From Granulicella sp. WH15 (GTDB lineage: Bacteria > Acidobacteriota > Terriglobia > Terriglobales > Acidobacteriaceae), in the NCBI RefSeq assembly GCF_009914315.1, contig NZ_CP042596.1:2418001-2482000 (forward strand): DNA of 64,000 bases, written 5' to 3'. Positions 37,799-46,251 of this stretch are shown here, in pieces (positions within the stretch are counted from its first letter, which is position 1; each line of letters begins with the position of its first letter). The position numbers and the translations under genes were made by a program. Under the pieces are notes generated by a model. It saw only the letters and a program-made list of their open reading frames with translations. It did no database searches and had not been told where the DNA came from.

Positions 37799-38501
37799 TA
37801 CACAGATCGATTTCAGTCGGCGGGCCTCTCCCCGTGAGCTTCCGGAGCTGATGGACGGTGACTGTAGCTATGAGGATTTCCGTGACTGCCTGCGCAGTCT
37901 GGAAAAAGTCAACCGCTGGCTGCTGGGCTATCGGCCGACGCTGGCCTGGCTGGAGCAGATACCGCGCGGGCAACGTGATCCCTTGCACATTGTTGATGTT
38001 GGCAGCGGCGGAGGCGATCTACTGCGCCAGATTGCAGACTGGGCACGGAGACGCGGCACCGCAGTGCAGTTAACGGGGATCGACTTGAATCCCTATGCGG
38101 CACGCGCGGCAGCTGAGTTCACTCCCAAAGAGCTTGGAATCACCTGGGTGACCGGCGATGCTCTGGAGTATCGACCGAACAAGCCGGTAGACATCGTCGT
38201 GAGTTCCCTGCTGGCACATCATCTGGAGGACGAGGAGATCGTCACGCTTTTGAGGTGGATGGAAGCGACCGTACAGGCAGGCTGGTTTATCAATGACTTG
38301 GAGCGGTCGGAGTGGAGTAGTCGGATGTTTGGGTGGGTGCGTTGGCACTGGCTTGTCCGGCACGATGGGCCGGTGTCGTTCCGTAGGGCGTTCCGGAAGG
38401 AAGATTGGGCACGCCTGCTGGCTGCGGCTGAGCTGCCGCGAGAGAGAGTGACGGTGCAACAGTGGCGGCCGGGACGCTTATGCGTCGGGCGGTGGAAATG
38501 A
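37788..38501 (+). CDS. SAM-dependent methyltransferase of the polyketide cluster
   Basis: 237 residues of class I SAM-methyltransferase type: motif I IVDVGSGGGDLLRQIA near residue 68, acidic residue in LTGIDLNPYA near residue 95, motif near DIVVSSLLAHHLEDEEIV at 139. The C-terminal half has FINDLERSEWSSRMFGW, like the methyltransferases that accompany type III synthases. By analogy with the srsA-srsB pair of Streptomyces it may O-methylate the alkylresorcinol product. Start ATG 37788 lies inside the last codons of the synthase, so translation is coupled. Confidence 0.9.
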   Translation: MGSSTQIDFSRRASPRELPELMDGDCSYEDFRDCLRSLEKVNRWLLGYRPTLAWLEQIPRGQRDPLHIVDVGSGGGDLLRQIADWARRRGTAVQLTGIDLNPYAARAAAEFTPKELGITWVTGDALEYRPNKPVDIVVSSLLAHHLEDEEIVTLLRWMEATVQAGWFINDLERSEWSSRMFGWVRWHWLVRHDGPVSFRRAFRKEDWARLLAAAELPRERVTVQQWRPGRLCVGRWK

Positions 38502-38606
38502 TACCAACGATTCGGAAGCCTCTCGTTCGCCCAAGAGAAAGGAAGCCGAATGCTCCGTCGGCCTCATGGCGCACCTCATCACATCTACCCCTCTGAGAGG
38601 CGAACA

Positions 38607-39235
38607 ATGCCCACCCTGCGAGCACCCGGTTCGGCCGATTCCAGATTCAAGACCATTCTCTGGGTCTCGCTTGGCACCACCGTACTCTTCGTCTTCATTA
38701 CCTCAGAGCTGCTCCTCATCACCGACTATCCGATGTACCACGCCTACCGCCTTCAGGTCATCGCCGACCGCCATCTCCTCATCCCGCACACCCTCGCCGG
38801 AACCCTCGCTCTGCTGGTCGGCCCCATCAACTTCTCCTCGCGAATCCGCCAACGCCACCTCCAACTCCACCGCGTCCTCGGTCGCATCTACATCATCTCC
38901 GTGTTTATCGGCTCGTTCACCGGGATCGCTCTCGCCCGGGCCGTCCGGGCCTCCCCGGGACCTCCATGCAGGCCGCCGCCTGGATGATCTGCACCACCGC
39001 CGCCCTCATCACCGCTCGCAATCGCCAAATCACCCAACACCGCCAATGGATGACCCGCTCCTATGCCGTCACCTTTACCTTTGTCTCCAGCCGGGTGCTC
39101 AACCTCTGGCCGCGTTACTGGAGCCACCTGGGGGACGTCTTGTCCGCAGTCGGCGTCATTGCGTTCACCCTCGCCTCGTTGCTGATCGTGGACCTCGGCA
39201 TCAACTGGCGCGAGCTCACTACGCGTCGGAACTGA
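38607..39235 (+). pseudogene. DUF2306 membrane protein, frameshifted
   Basis: Two overlapping frames give one protein. The first, from ATG 38607 (MPTLRAPGS), has helices near FITSELLLIT and LAGTLALLVGPINF, and HRVLGRIYIISVFIG, the DUF2306 hallmark. It runs into an unrelated end after ALARAV. The second, in another frame, carries on with TSMQAAAWMICTTAALIT, HRQWMTRSYAVTFTF and a last helix LIVDLGINW, ending at 39235. The shift lies in the GC-rich run at about 38930-38965, so it is either a real one-base indel or a sequencing error. Intact, it would have about 210 residues and four or five helices. Confidence 0.7.
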
Positions 39236-39430
39236 GGCATCGGTCGGGGCTTCAGAGAGCCTCTTACCTCCAGGTAACCCGTCTCAGCATTCAGCTATGC
39301 GGCGTCTATGACTGCGGGAAGATGACGATTTGTACAGAATAAGACTCCAAATTCCTTTTTGGAGGTCTACTAGAAATAGGAAATCCGGCTGTGACTTGAT
39401 GGAATATCCAAGTGAATCGGGAGCGATGCA

Positions 39431-40561
39431 TTGCAAGACGAAGTTTTGGTCATCGGTGGTGGAGTGGCAGGCTGTGCGGCTTCGATCGCACTCGCGCGCA
39501 AGGGTCGAAGCGTCACGCTGATCGAACGCGAGGTCACGGCACGCCATAAGGTATGTGGAGAGTTCCTAAGCGGCGAGGCGCTGGAAGACCTGCATCTGCT
39601 CGGCATCGACGTAACCTCGCTTGGCGCCGTGCCGATCGACTACGTTCGACTGGCCGCCGCAAGGCGCGCCGCGACAGCTCCCTTGCCGTTCCCCGCAAAG
39701 TCGCTCACGCGCAAAGCACTGGATACAGCTCTCACCGACGCAGCCATCGCCGCCGGGGTCCGCGTTGAGCGCGGGCGCAGTGTGCAGTCGCTCACCCGCG
39801 CAACCGCCAATCTCTGGCAGGCTACACTCGACGACGGCTCCACCTACGAAGCTCCTACCGCGTTTCTCGCAACGGGCAAGTACGATCTGCGTGGCCACAG
39901 TCGACCGAAGGACCCTCACCAATGGGTCGCCTTCAAGATGTATTACCGGCTGTCTGCCGCCCAGACCTCTGACCTGGCAGATGCCTCCGAGCTGACACTC
40001 TACTCAGGAGGCTACGGAGGTATCCAACCCGTTGAAAACGGCATCACGAACTTCTGCTGCGTGGTGCAACGGCGATATTTTGCTCGCGCGGGTCTTCGCT
40101 GGGAGGGCCTCCTTGCGAAGATGCAGCAGGACTGTCCGCACCTCGCGATGCGGCTCGATGGTGCGCAGCCGGTTCTCGACAAACCGATCACCGTAACCCA
40201 TATCCCGTACGGTTACCTCCGCCGCTCAACTGAGGATGGGCTCTACTGTATCGGAGATCAGGCAGCCGTCATCCCTTCGTTCACCGGAGATGGCATCTCC
40301 ATCGCTCTGCATACTGCCCGCCGCGCCGCCACGGCTTATCTTGCCGATGAGTCGGCTCCGGTCTTCCAGCCAAAACTGCGCACAGCCATGCTGCCGCAGA
40401 TGCGTCTTGCCGAGATCGCAGCCGACGGCTTAAACAACGCACTCGCGCGCGCTGTACTGCCGTTCTGTCTCAAGGTCTGGCCCGGCGCGATGCGCGTGAC
40501 GGCTAGACTTACGCGCGTCACCCAACCCGCAGCCGTCCCTCCACAGGCGTTCGCTAACTGA
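39431..40561 (+). CDS. FAD-dependent oxidoreductase (geranylgeranyl-reductase/monooxygenase type)
   Basis: 376 residues from TTG 39431 with GGGAG upstream. Dinucleotide motif VIGGGVAGCAASIALARKG at residues 7-25; the conserved C-G-E-F segment HKVCGEFLSGEA near residue 40; GDQAAVIPSFTGDGISIALHTAR near residue 275, the FAD-phosphate motif of the family. Oxidoreductases of this type often stand with type III synthases and may hydroxylate or reduce the product (SrsC-like role). A 57-base segment coding LDKPITVTHIPYGYLRRST is repeated, diverged, at 45067-45125. Confidence 0.88.
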   Translation: MQDEVLVIGGGVAGCAASIALARKGRSVTLIEREVTARHKVCGEFLSGEALEDLHLLGIDVTSLGAVPIDYVRLAAARRAATAPLPFPAKSLTRKALDTALTDAAIAAGVRVERGRSVQSLTRATANLWQATLDDGSTYEAPTAFLATGKYDLRGHSRPKDPHQWVAFKMYYRLSAAQTSDLADASELTLYSGGYGGIQPVENGITNFCCVVQRRYFARAGLRWEGLLAKMQQDCPHLAMRLDGAQPVLDKPITVTHIPYGYLRRSTEDGLYCIGDQAAVIPSFTGDGISIALHTARRAATAYLADESAPVFQPKLRTAMLPQMRLAEIAADGLNNALARAVLPFCLKVWPGAMRVTARLTRVTQPAAVPPQAFAN

Positions 40562-40683
40562 AATCGAGGTGTCGAAACAGTGAACTCGCGTTCGGGTATC
40601 GCCGTTTATATAAACGCAGTTCGTCCGCTGTATTGATCTTGTAGACTCCTCCTCTAGTCTGTTGAAGGCATCTCATTTTTTGA

Positions 40684-42345
40684 ATGATGATACGAGACAT
40701 GACGAATTCGCGAGAGCCGCAGGGGCGCCTCCCGGATCCCGGGCAAAAGGGTGTAAAGGCCATTCCAGTATCCATTTACGGAACTTTATTGGCTTTTACG
40801 CTTTCGTCAGGAATTGAACAGTGGACCAGCACAGGTCTGAACGTCACGCTGCCTGATCTCACCGGGACGCTGGGCTCTTCGGCCGACGAAGCAAGCTGGG
40901 CGATCACTGTTTACAACACAGCCTTCGCGGTCTCTGTCACGTTGTCGCATCGGCTGGCGAACCGCCTCGGCAACCGGCGTATGCTGAGCTTGGCTTGCGT
41001 CATATATGCCCTGACGTCGTTAGGCTGTGCTCTGAGCCCGGAGTTGCCTCTATTTCTGTGTTTCCGCGTACTACAGGGGCTGGCAGGTGGTGTATTTCTC
41101 GCACGCACACTGGTCTTTGTCACACAGCGCTTTGAACCCAAAGATCGCACTGCGTATCTAAGAACGTACGGACTTGGGGTATTTCTTATCGGCCGATTCG
41201 CCTCGCCAATTCTTTCAGGATGGTTCGCTGACAACTGGAGCTGGCGCTTGCTCTTCCTGATCAACGTCCCGGCGATGCTGCTTGCAGGCTGGATATTTCA
41301 CCGGTATACGTCGCCCCACTGGATCAGCGAGGTGGAAGACTATAAGCCGGACATCCCTGGAATCGCTTTGCTCATGCTCGGTGCAGCAGCCCTGCAGGCA
41401 GCACTCAGTCGCGGCGAGATTGATGACTGGTTCGGCTCGAACACCATCGTATTGCTCACGACCATTGGGATTGTGTGCAATCTCCTCTTCGCCGCCTGGC
41501 AACTTACCCCGAAAAATCGTCAGCCAGTCCTTCATCTGGACTATCTGGGAGACCGGGGCGTGTTCTCCGCCGCAGTGCTTGGAGTCGTGTTAGGCATGTT
41601 GCTTGGAGGTAGCCTTTATGTGCTTCCTCAATACCTGCGGAGAGTCGAGTCACACTCTGCGTTACAGACCGGCGTCTTCATCTCTATCACCGGAGTTGCG
41701 ACACTCGTTACGTTGTCGGCAGTGCAATGGATAGGTGCAGCGATCTTCAAGCTGGGTGGCAAGACCGTCATGGCCTTCGCGTTATTTGTACAGATGACGG
41801 CAATGGGGTGGTTTGGCCACATCGTTACGGTCGATACTCCCGACCGCAATCTATGGGCTCCGCTGATCCTGAACGGAATATTTGTGGGAATTTCAGTACC
41901 CACCCTCGCGGTCGCCGCGTTCATGCGCGTCGATGCTAAGCATGTCTCTACCGCCAGAGCCATCTACTACGGCGCACGCCAATTTGGTGCGTCTCTTGGG
42001 GTAACGGCAGTAGTCGTACTGCTCGACCGCCGGCAGTCGTTACACTCCTCCCGCCTGCTCGAGCATTTCTTCGGTCGCAATCTCTCGATCCTTGGGGTCT
42101 CTGCCCAATCGGAGAGTGCAATACGTTTCTCCGGCGCGATTACAAGGCAAGCTCTTGTGCTGACCTACGCCGACATCTTCTACACGATGGCTGCGCTTGC
42201 AGGTGTTATGCTTCTTTTTCTTCCCATCCTTCCCTCTACTGTCGGTGGCGCAGCCAAACCGGCTATTCGGGAGCCACAGACTCGTCCTCAAAGCGAGCCT
42301 GCGTTACATGCTGTGCTGGACGGACCCCATGAGGCAGCCTCGTGA
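40684..42345 (+). CDS. MFS transporter, DHA2 family (EmrB/QacA-like)
   Basis: 553 residues with about 14 hydrophobic helices, a signature of the DHA2 drug:proton antiporters. N-terminal motifs include LNVTLPDLTGTLGSSADEASWAITVYNTAFAV (split here by helices 1-2), RLANRLGNRRML and FRVLQGLAGG. As the inner-membrane pump of a tripartite system it pairs with the downstream TolC-like and HlyD-like proteins. The outer-membrane gene begins with a GTG that overlaps this stop by 4 bases. Export of the polyketide product or of toxic phenols is inferred from location. Confidence 0.9.
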   Translation: MMIRDMTNSREPQGRLPDPGQKGVKAIPVSIYGTLLAFTLSSGIEQWTSTGLNVTLPDLTGTLGSSADEASWAITVYNTAFAVSVTLSHRLANRLGNRRMLSLACVIYALTSLGCALSPELPLFLCFRVLQGLAGGVFLARTLVFVTQRFEPKDRTAYLRTYGLGVFLIGRFASPILSGWFADNWSWRLLFLINVPAMLLAGWIFHRYTSPHWISEVEDYKPDIPGIALLMLGAAALQAALSRGEIDDWFGSNTIVLLTTIGIVCNLLFAAWQLTPKNRQPVLHLDYLGDRGVFSAAVLGVVLGMLLGGSLYVLPQYLRRVESHSALQTGVFISITGVATLVTLSAVQWIGAAIFKLGGKTVMAFALFVQMTAMGWFGHIVTVDTPDRNLWAPLILNGIFVGISVPTLAVAAFMRVDAKHVSTARAIYYGARQFGASLGVTAVVVLLDRRQSLHSSRLLEHFFGRNLSILGVSAQSESAIRFSGAITRQALVLTYADIFYTMAALAGVMLLFLPILPSTVGGAAKPAIREPQTRPQSEPALHAVLDGPHEAAS

Positions 42346-43823
42346 TCAACCACCCTGCAGTCTGCAAACTCTCGTTGCTTGCAGCAACGATGCTTCTGAT
42401 ACCTCGCCTCGGCGCACAGAGTACAAGCAGCAACAGCCCTCTTGCGAACAGCATCGCCACGCCACGCCCCTTCGACCCTGGCACTAACACGACGAACCCG
42501 AGTGCGCTCGCCGTCCAGGCACAGAATCCTTATCTGGGGAGCGTCCCGCTTAGGCCGCTGGTTCCAGGCGTCCTGCCGCTTACATTGTCAGAGATCGTAA
42601 GCCTTGGGCTGCGGTCAAATTTGGGTCTGATCGATACAGAACAAGCCCATGCCGTATCTCGCGCGGCTCGAATACGGGCTCTGTCCGCTCTGTTGCCTCA
42701 GCTTTCAGCCAATCTGACGGAGGTGTATAGCAATATTTCTCTGAACACGATTGGCGCTCAGAAACTGGGGCTGCCGAATTTCATCGGCCAGTTCAACTGG
42801 CAGTCGGCGGACATTTCTTACAGACAGAGATTGGATCTCTCTTCCTTGCACGAACTCCGTGCTGCCCATGACGAGGAAAAGGTAAGCGAGGCATCCCTCG
42901 CGGATGCGCGCAATATCGTAGTTCTGGCCTCGACAAGCGCGTACCTCGAAGTATTGTCCAGCCAGTCGCGAGTAAAAGCCGCCGAGGCAGAGCTTGCTTC
43001 TGCGCAAGCTCTGGAGAGCCTTCTCAAGGATCGCGTCTCGCGCCAGGTCTCGCCTGAGATCGACGCGATTCGCGCGACCGTCGCACGGGAGAGTGCAGAA
43101 CAGCGCCTGGCACTGGTACAGGTTCGCTTAGAGAAGGACAAACTCGGTCTCACCCGAATCATCGGACTTCCTGTGGAACAGGAATTTGTACTCACATCGG
43201 ACGTCGGCTTTACCCGGACTCCGCAGGAAAACCTCGATGACCTTCTCAGGGAAGCATCCGCTTCGCGGCAGGACTTAAAGGCTGCTGCTGCTCGCGTAGA
43301 ACAAGCGAAACAGGAGGTCAAAGCTCAAACCGCGAAGCGATTACCTGAGCTTGCTGTGGCTGGCAATGGGGGTGAGACCGGAGTCACGTTTGGTCATGCT
43401 TACGGGACCTACCACGTCGAGGGGGAGTTGAGCGTACCCATCTTCACTGGACGGCGCATCCAGGCGGATGTACAGACAGCAGAGGCAGCGCTGCGTCGAA
43501 GCCAGGCGGAGTATGAGGACCTGCAGCAGAGGACGAGTTACGACGTCCGTTCTGCCCTTCTGGATCTGCGTGCTGCGGATAAGAGTGTGGAGGTGGCGGA
43601 TACCAATCTGCTGCTTGCTGCTGACGGTCTTCGCCAGGCGAAGGATCGTTTTGAGGCCGGTGTCTCCAACAGCCTTGAGCTTATCGAAGCACAGCAAGCC
43701 CTTGTAAGCGCGCAGGACAACAAAATCGAAAGTGTGTACGCACACAATCTTGCCAAATTGACGCTGATCCGCTCAACCGGAACAGCGGAACGTGACTACG
43801 CAACATACCTTGGAGTACGGTAG
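42342..43823 (+). CDS. TolC-family outer-membrane efflux protein
   Basis: 493 residues. An N-terminal signal-like segment (LSLLAATMLLIPRLGAQ) is followed by two outer-membrane-efflux (PF02321) repeats with long coiled coils; for example RVKAAEAELASAQALESLLKDR and ADKSVEVADTNLLLAADGLRQAKDRFEAG are spaced about 200 residues apart. It should form a trimeric channel. GTG start at 42342 overlaps the transporter stop by 4 bases; the membrane-fusion gene starts 2 bases after this stop. Confidence 0.92.
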   Translation: MINHPAVCKLSLLAATMLLIPRLGAQSTSSNSPLANSIATPRPFDPGTNTTNPSALAVQAQNPYLGSVPLRPLVPGVLPLTLSEIVSLGLRSNLGLIDTEQAHAVSRAARIRALSALLPQLSANLTEVYSNISLNTIGAQKLGLPNFIGQFNWQSADISYRQRLDLSSLHELRAAHDEEKVSEASLADARNIVVLASTSAYLEVLSSQSRVKAAEAELASAQALESLLKDRVSRQVSPEIDAIRATVARESAEQRLALVQVRLEKDKLGLTRIIGLPVEQEFVLTSDVGFTRTPQENLDDLLREASASRQDLKAAAARVEQAKQEVKAQTAKRLPELAVAGNGGETGVTFGHAYGTYHVEGELSVPIFTGRRIQADVQTAEAALRRSQAEYEDLQQRTSYDVRSALLDLRAADKSVEVADTNLLLAADGLRQAKDRFEAGVSNSLELIEAQQALVSAQDNKIESVYAHNLAKLTLIRSTGTAERDYATYLGVR

Positions 43824-43825
43824 CT

Positions 43826-45016
43826 ATGTCAATCCAACTTGAAGGTCTTCGCCGCCCTGCTGCTCGCTTCCTTGTTGTAGCCGCCATCCTCGTCGCTATC
43901 GCCGGATGCTACCTCATTTGGTCGGGTAACTATGGTTCGCCTTCGACGAACGATGCTCAGGTCGATGGTCATATTCACCCTGTCAATGCTCGAGTCGCTG
44001 GCACCGTGACCTGGGTGAATCCGGATATCGACGATACCAAGTTCGTGAAGGCGGGCACCGTTCTCGCACGGCTGGATACGAACGACTATAGTCCGGCAGT
44101 GGATCGACTCGAAGGCGACGTCCAGGCCGAGGAGGCGCAGTTGCGGAGCGCACAGCTCTCCGTACCCATCACCCAGGCGACCGCTTCAAGCAGGCTGGCC
44201 TCCGCACAGGTTTCGGTGACGAAAGCCGAGGCTGACTACGCCAGTGCTCAAGCCACTGAGATTGCAGCGAAGGCCCAGGTGGAGCAAGCGCGGGCGACGG
44301 CTCACCGAGCCGAAACGGATCGAGTGCGATACGAACAGCTCGTGAATTCACATGAGATATCTCGTTCTGAATATGACACGCGCATGACGGAAGCAAGTGT
44401 CTCCGCGGCGCAGCTAGCAGCGGCTGAAGCGAACCTTCAGGCCGCGCAGGAGAAGATTCAATCTTCCAAACAAGATATTGCAGAACGTAAAGAGGAAGTC
44501 GCCGCCGCCGCCGCCGCGCCCCAGCTCATCGCTACAGCGCACAGCAGCGTGGGACGCGTCATTGGAGAATTGAAGGAATCAAAGGCCGAGCTGCACAATG
44601 CACAGCTCAATCTGGGCTACACGGAGATTGTTGCCCCGGTAAGCGGCATCGTCGGGCGACGCAGCCTGGAGACGGGACAAAGAGTCGCCCCCGGTCAACT
44701 CCTCCTCGATCTCGTTTCCACTGACGATATCTGGGTGACCGCCAACTTCAAAGAAACTCAGTTGAGCCACGTGACCCCGGGCGCATCTGTAACGATTCAC
44801 GTCGATACCTACGACAGCGACCTGAAGGGATCGGTTGAAAGCATTGGTGGCGCTACCGGATCGAAATACGCCCTCATCGCTCCGGACAATGCAACGGGCA
44901 ACTACGTGAAGGTCGTACAACGTATTCCAGTTCGCATCCGGCTAACAGCCAAAGACGTGTCAGGGCGGCCTCTGTTGCCGGGAATGTCCGTGGAGGCAAA
45001 GGTTCATCGGTACTGA
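43826..45016 (+). CDS. HlyD/EmrA-family membrane fusion protein
   Basis: 396 residues. One N-terminal membrane helix (residues 13-31, ARFLVVAAILVAIAGCYLIW), a biotinyl-lipoyl-like half (STNDAQVDGHIHPVNARVAGTV near 40-60), a long coiled coil (about 95-235) and the second lipoyl half with the typical LGYTEIVAPVSGIVG motif (about 265), then beta-barrel and ending VEAKVHRY. It bridges the DHA2 pump and the TolC-like channel. The MFS-TolC-HlyD order is a classic three-gene efflux operon. Confidence 0.93.
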   Translation: MSIQLEGLRRPAARFLVVAAILVAIAGCYLIWSGNYGSPSTNDAQVDGHIHPVNARVAGTVTWVNPDIDDTKFVKAGTVLARLDTNDYSPAVDRLEGDVQAEEAQLRSAQLSVPITQATASSRLASAQVSVTKAEADYASAQATEIAAKAQVEQARATAHRAETDRVRYEQLVNSHEISRSEYDTRMTEASVSAAQLAAAEANLQAAQEKIQSSKQDIAERKEEVAAAAAAPQLIATAHSSVGRVIGELKESKAELHNAQLNLGYTEIVAPVSGIVGRRSLETGQRVAPGQLLLDLVSTDDIWVTANFKETQLSHVTPGASVTIHVDTYDSDLKGSVESIGGATGSKYALIAPDNATGNYVKVVQRIPVRIRLTAKDVSGRPLLPGMSVEAKVHRY

Positions 45017-45040
45017 ACAGATGGCCATGCATTCTCAACC

Positions 45041-45154
45041 ATGGATGATTTACACAAGTCACCGCCTCTCGACAAACCGGTCGCCGTCGTCCATATCCCG
45101 TACGGGCACCTCCGCAGCTCAACTGCTGCCGCTCCACACATGGTCTCCGACTAA
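45041..45154 (+). pseudogene. Relic of a second FAD oxidoreductase gene
   Basis: A 37-codon frame starting ATG 45041 contains LDKPVAVVHIPYGHLRSST and then AAAPHMVSD. The first part matches residues about 248-266 of the FAD oxidoreductase at 39431-40561 (LDKPITVTHIPYGYLRRST), and the second matches its last residues (AAVPPQAFAN). DNA similarity continues for about 25 bases past both stop codons. This is a paralog shrunk by an in-frame deletion, lying between the fusion-protein gene and yceI. Confidence 0.6.
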
Positions 45155-45206
45155 ATTAAGGCACCGAAACTACTCTCGTCCTTCACAGCGCTCCATAGGA
45201 GATGAA

Positions 45207-45416
45207 ATGAAATCTTTCGCAGCCGTAGCGCTTGCGCTCCTATTTGTTCCAGCCTCACTCGCTCAGAGTCAGACCTTCAGCGTCAACCCGGATGGAAGCG
45301 AGGTCAGGATACGGCTCAACACGACCCACGAGGTCGTCAATGGTACGTTTCACATTCGATCAGGATCCATTGAGTTTGACCGAGGAAGTCCTAAGATGTC
45401 GAGTTCGGTGACCGTA
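45207..45416 (+). pseudogene. YceI-family gene, truncated at a recombination junction
   Basis: From ATG 45207 (AGGAG site) the protein has a signal peptide (MKSFAAVALALLFVPASLAQ) and then YceI-like text: FSVNPDGSEVRIRLNTTHEVVNGTFH and GSIEFDRGSPKMSSSVTVSG, the first third of the lipid-binding barrel. After about codon 70 the reading frame continues only as antisense of the integrase remnant. YceI proteins hold long isoprenoid or lipid chains in the periplasm, which would suit a phenolic-lipid export cluster. Confidence 0.75.
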
Positions 45417-45838
45417 TCGGGCGAAGACGTCGGCTTCCAGACGCGACATGACGGTGTCGGCATGTCGTCGAGACTTACCCTCTTTCCACCTGGCCCACCA
45501 GTCACGGGCGATTAATTCGAAGCTGCTTTCGGCCCGACGCTGCTGCTCGCGCTCCTCGGCTTCTTTCGCTTCGACTACCGCCTTACGTTCGGCCAGGGGA
45601 TCGATGCCGCCTGACCAGAGTTTCCGGGCTTCCGCCAGGCGATCCCGAGCCTCCTTGAGGCCGACTTTGGGATACTCCCCGAGCGACATCATCTTTTCCT
45701 TACCGTCGAAGCGATACCGCCAACGCCAGGACTTCGCCTCTGAAGGCATCACAAGAAGACAGAGCCCTTTTCGTCCGCCAACTTGTACTGCTTGCTCATC
45801 GGTTTTGCAGCGTCAATTACTCTGACAGTCAGTTCCAT
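45416..45838 (-). pseudogene. Tyrosine-recombinase (P4-type integrase) remnant, frameshifted and truncated
   Basis: Reading from ATG 45838 (GGAGG site) the frame gives KPMSKQYKLADEKG, then a stop; one base later the next frame continues LVMPSEAKSWRWRYRFDGKEK, SLGEYPKVGLKEARDR and ARKLWSGGIDPLAERK, the Arm-DNA-binding domain (DUF4102) of integrases, then FELIARDWWARWKEGKSRRHADTV of the core-binding domain. The catalytic R-H-R-Y region is missing. The gene is cut off at about 45416, where it joins yceI. It stands 206 bases from the tRNA-Gln 3' end, the usual attachment site of such elements. Confidence 0.82.
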
Positions 45839-45870
45839 GCAATCTTCCCTCCAAAAGGTGGATTTTTCGT

Positions 45871-46043
45871 TACCCACATTTTGGGGAAGCTATACCCACA
45901 TTCGTGCCCACACAAATGTCTGGCTCATATGAGACCGAAAAGCACCTCTTAGGGAGAAACCATCTAAACCTTTCATTTTTTAGCAAGTTATCTGAGTGCA
46001 AAGAAGTGCGAGGAGGTGCACCGAAGTGCGGGATTTTGTGCAT
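45871..46043. other. Putative attachment-site region beside tRNA-Gln
   Basis: Short direct repeats occur between the integrase start and the tRNA: TACCCACATT twice (about 45872-45881 and 45894-45903), and GAAGTGCG twice near 46004 and 46024. Repeats of this size beside an integrase are often arm-type binding sites. No second copy of the tRNA 3' end was noticed in the window. Confidence 0.35.
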
Positions 46044-46117
46044 TGGTTGCCCCCCAGGGATTCGAACCCCGATTGAACGATTCAGAGTCGTCGGTCCTAC
46101 CATTGAACGAGGGGGCA
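46044..46117 (-). tRNA. tRNA-Gln (CTG anticodon)
   Basis: Read on the minus strand the 74-base sequence begins TGCCCCC and ends GGGGGCA-A-CCA, with CCA encoded. D-arm GTTC...GGAC, anticodon arm GACGA-CTCTGAA-TCGTT with anticodon CTG, and T-arm with the TTCGAAT loop are all present. The 3' end faces the integrase remnant, the normal arrangement for a tRNA used as an integration site. Confidence 0.93.
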
Positions 46118-46251
46118 ACACAGGTTGAGTTCGGGCGTCGCGCTTGCTCTCTTGTAAGAAAGCACCTCGCTGACAACCACTTAGATGAGTGTACGGGCAA
46201 TGGCCTTTCAGGTCAATGTGGACAACGCGTTACATATTCAACCACTACTTC

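Noticed and set aside
38566..39342. Open frame of 258 codons over the DUF2306 gene
   Set aside because: Pro/Ser/Arg-rich text typical of a shadow frame; the DUF2306 text is in the other two frames.
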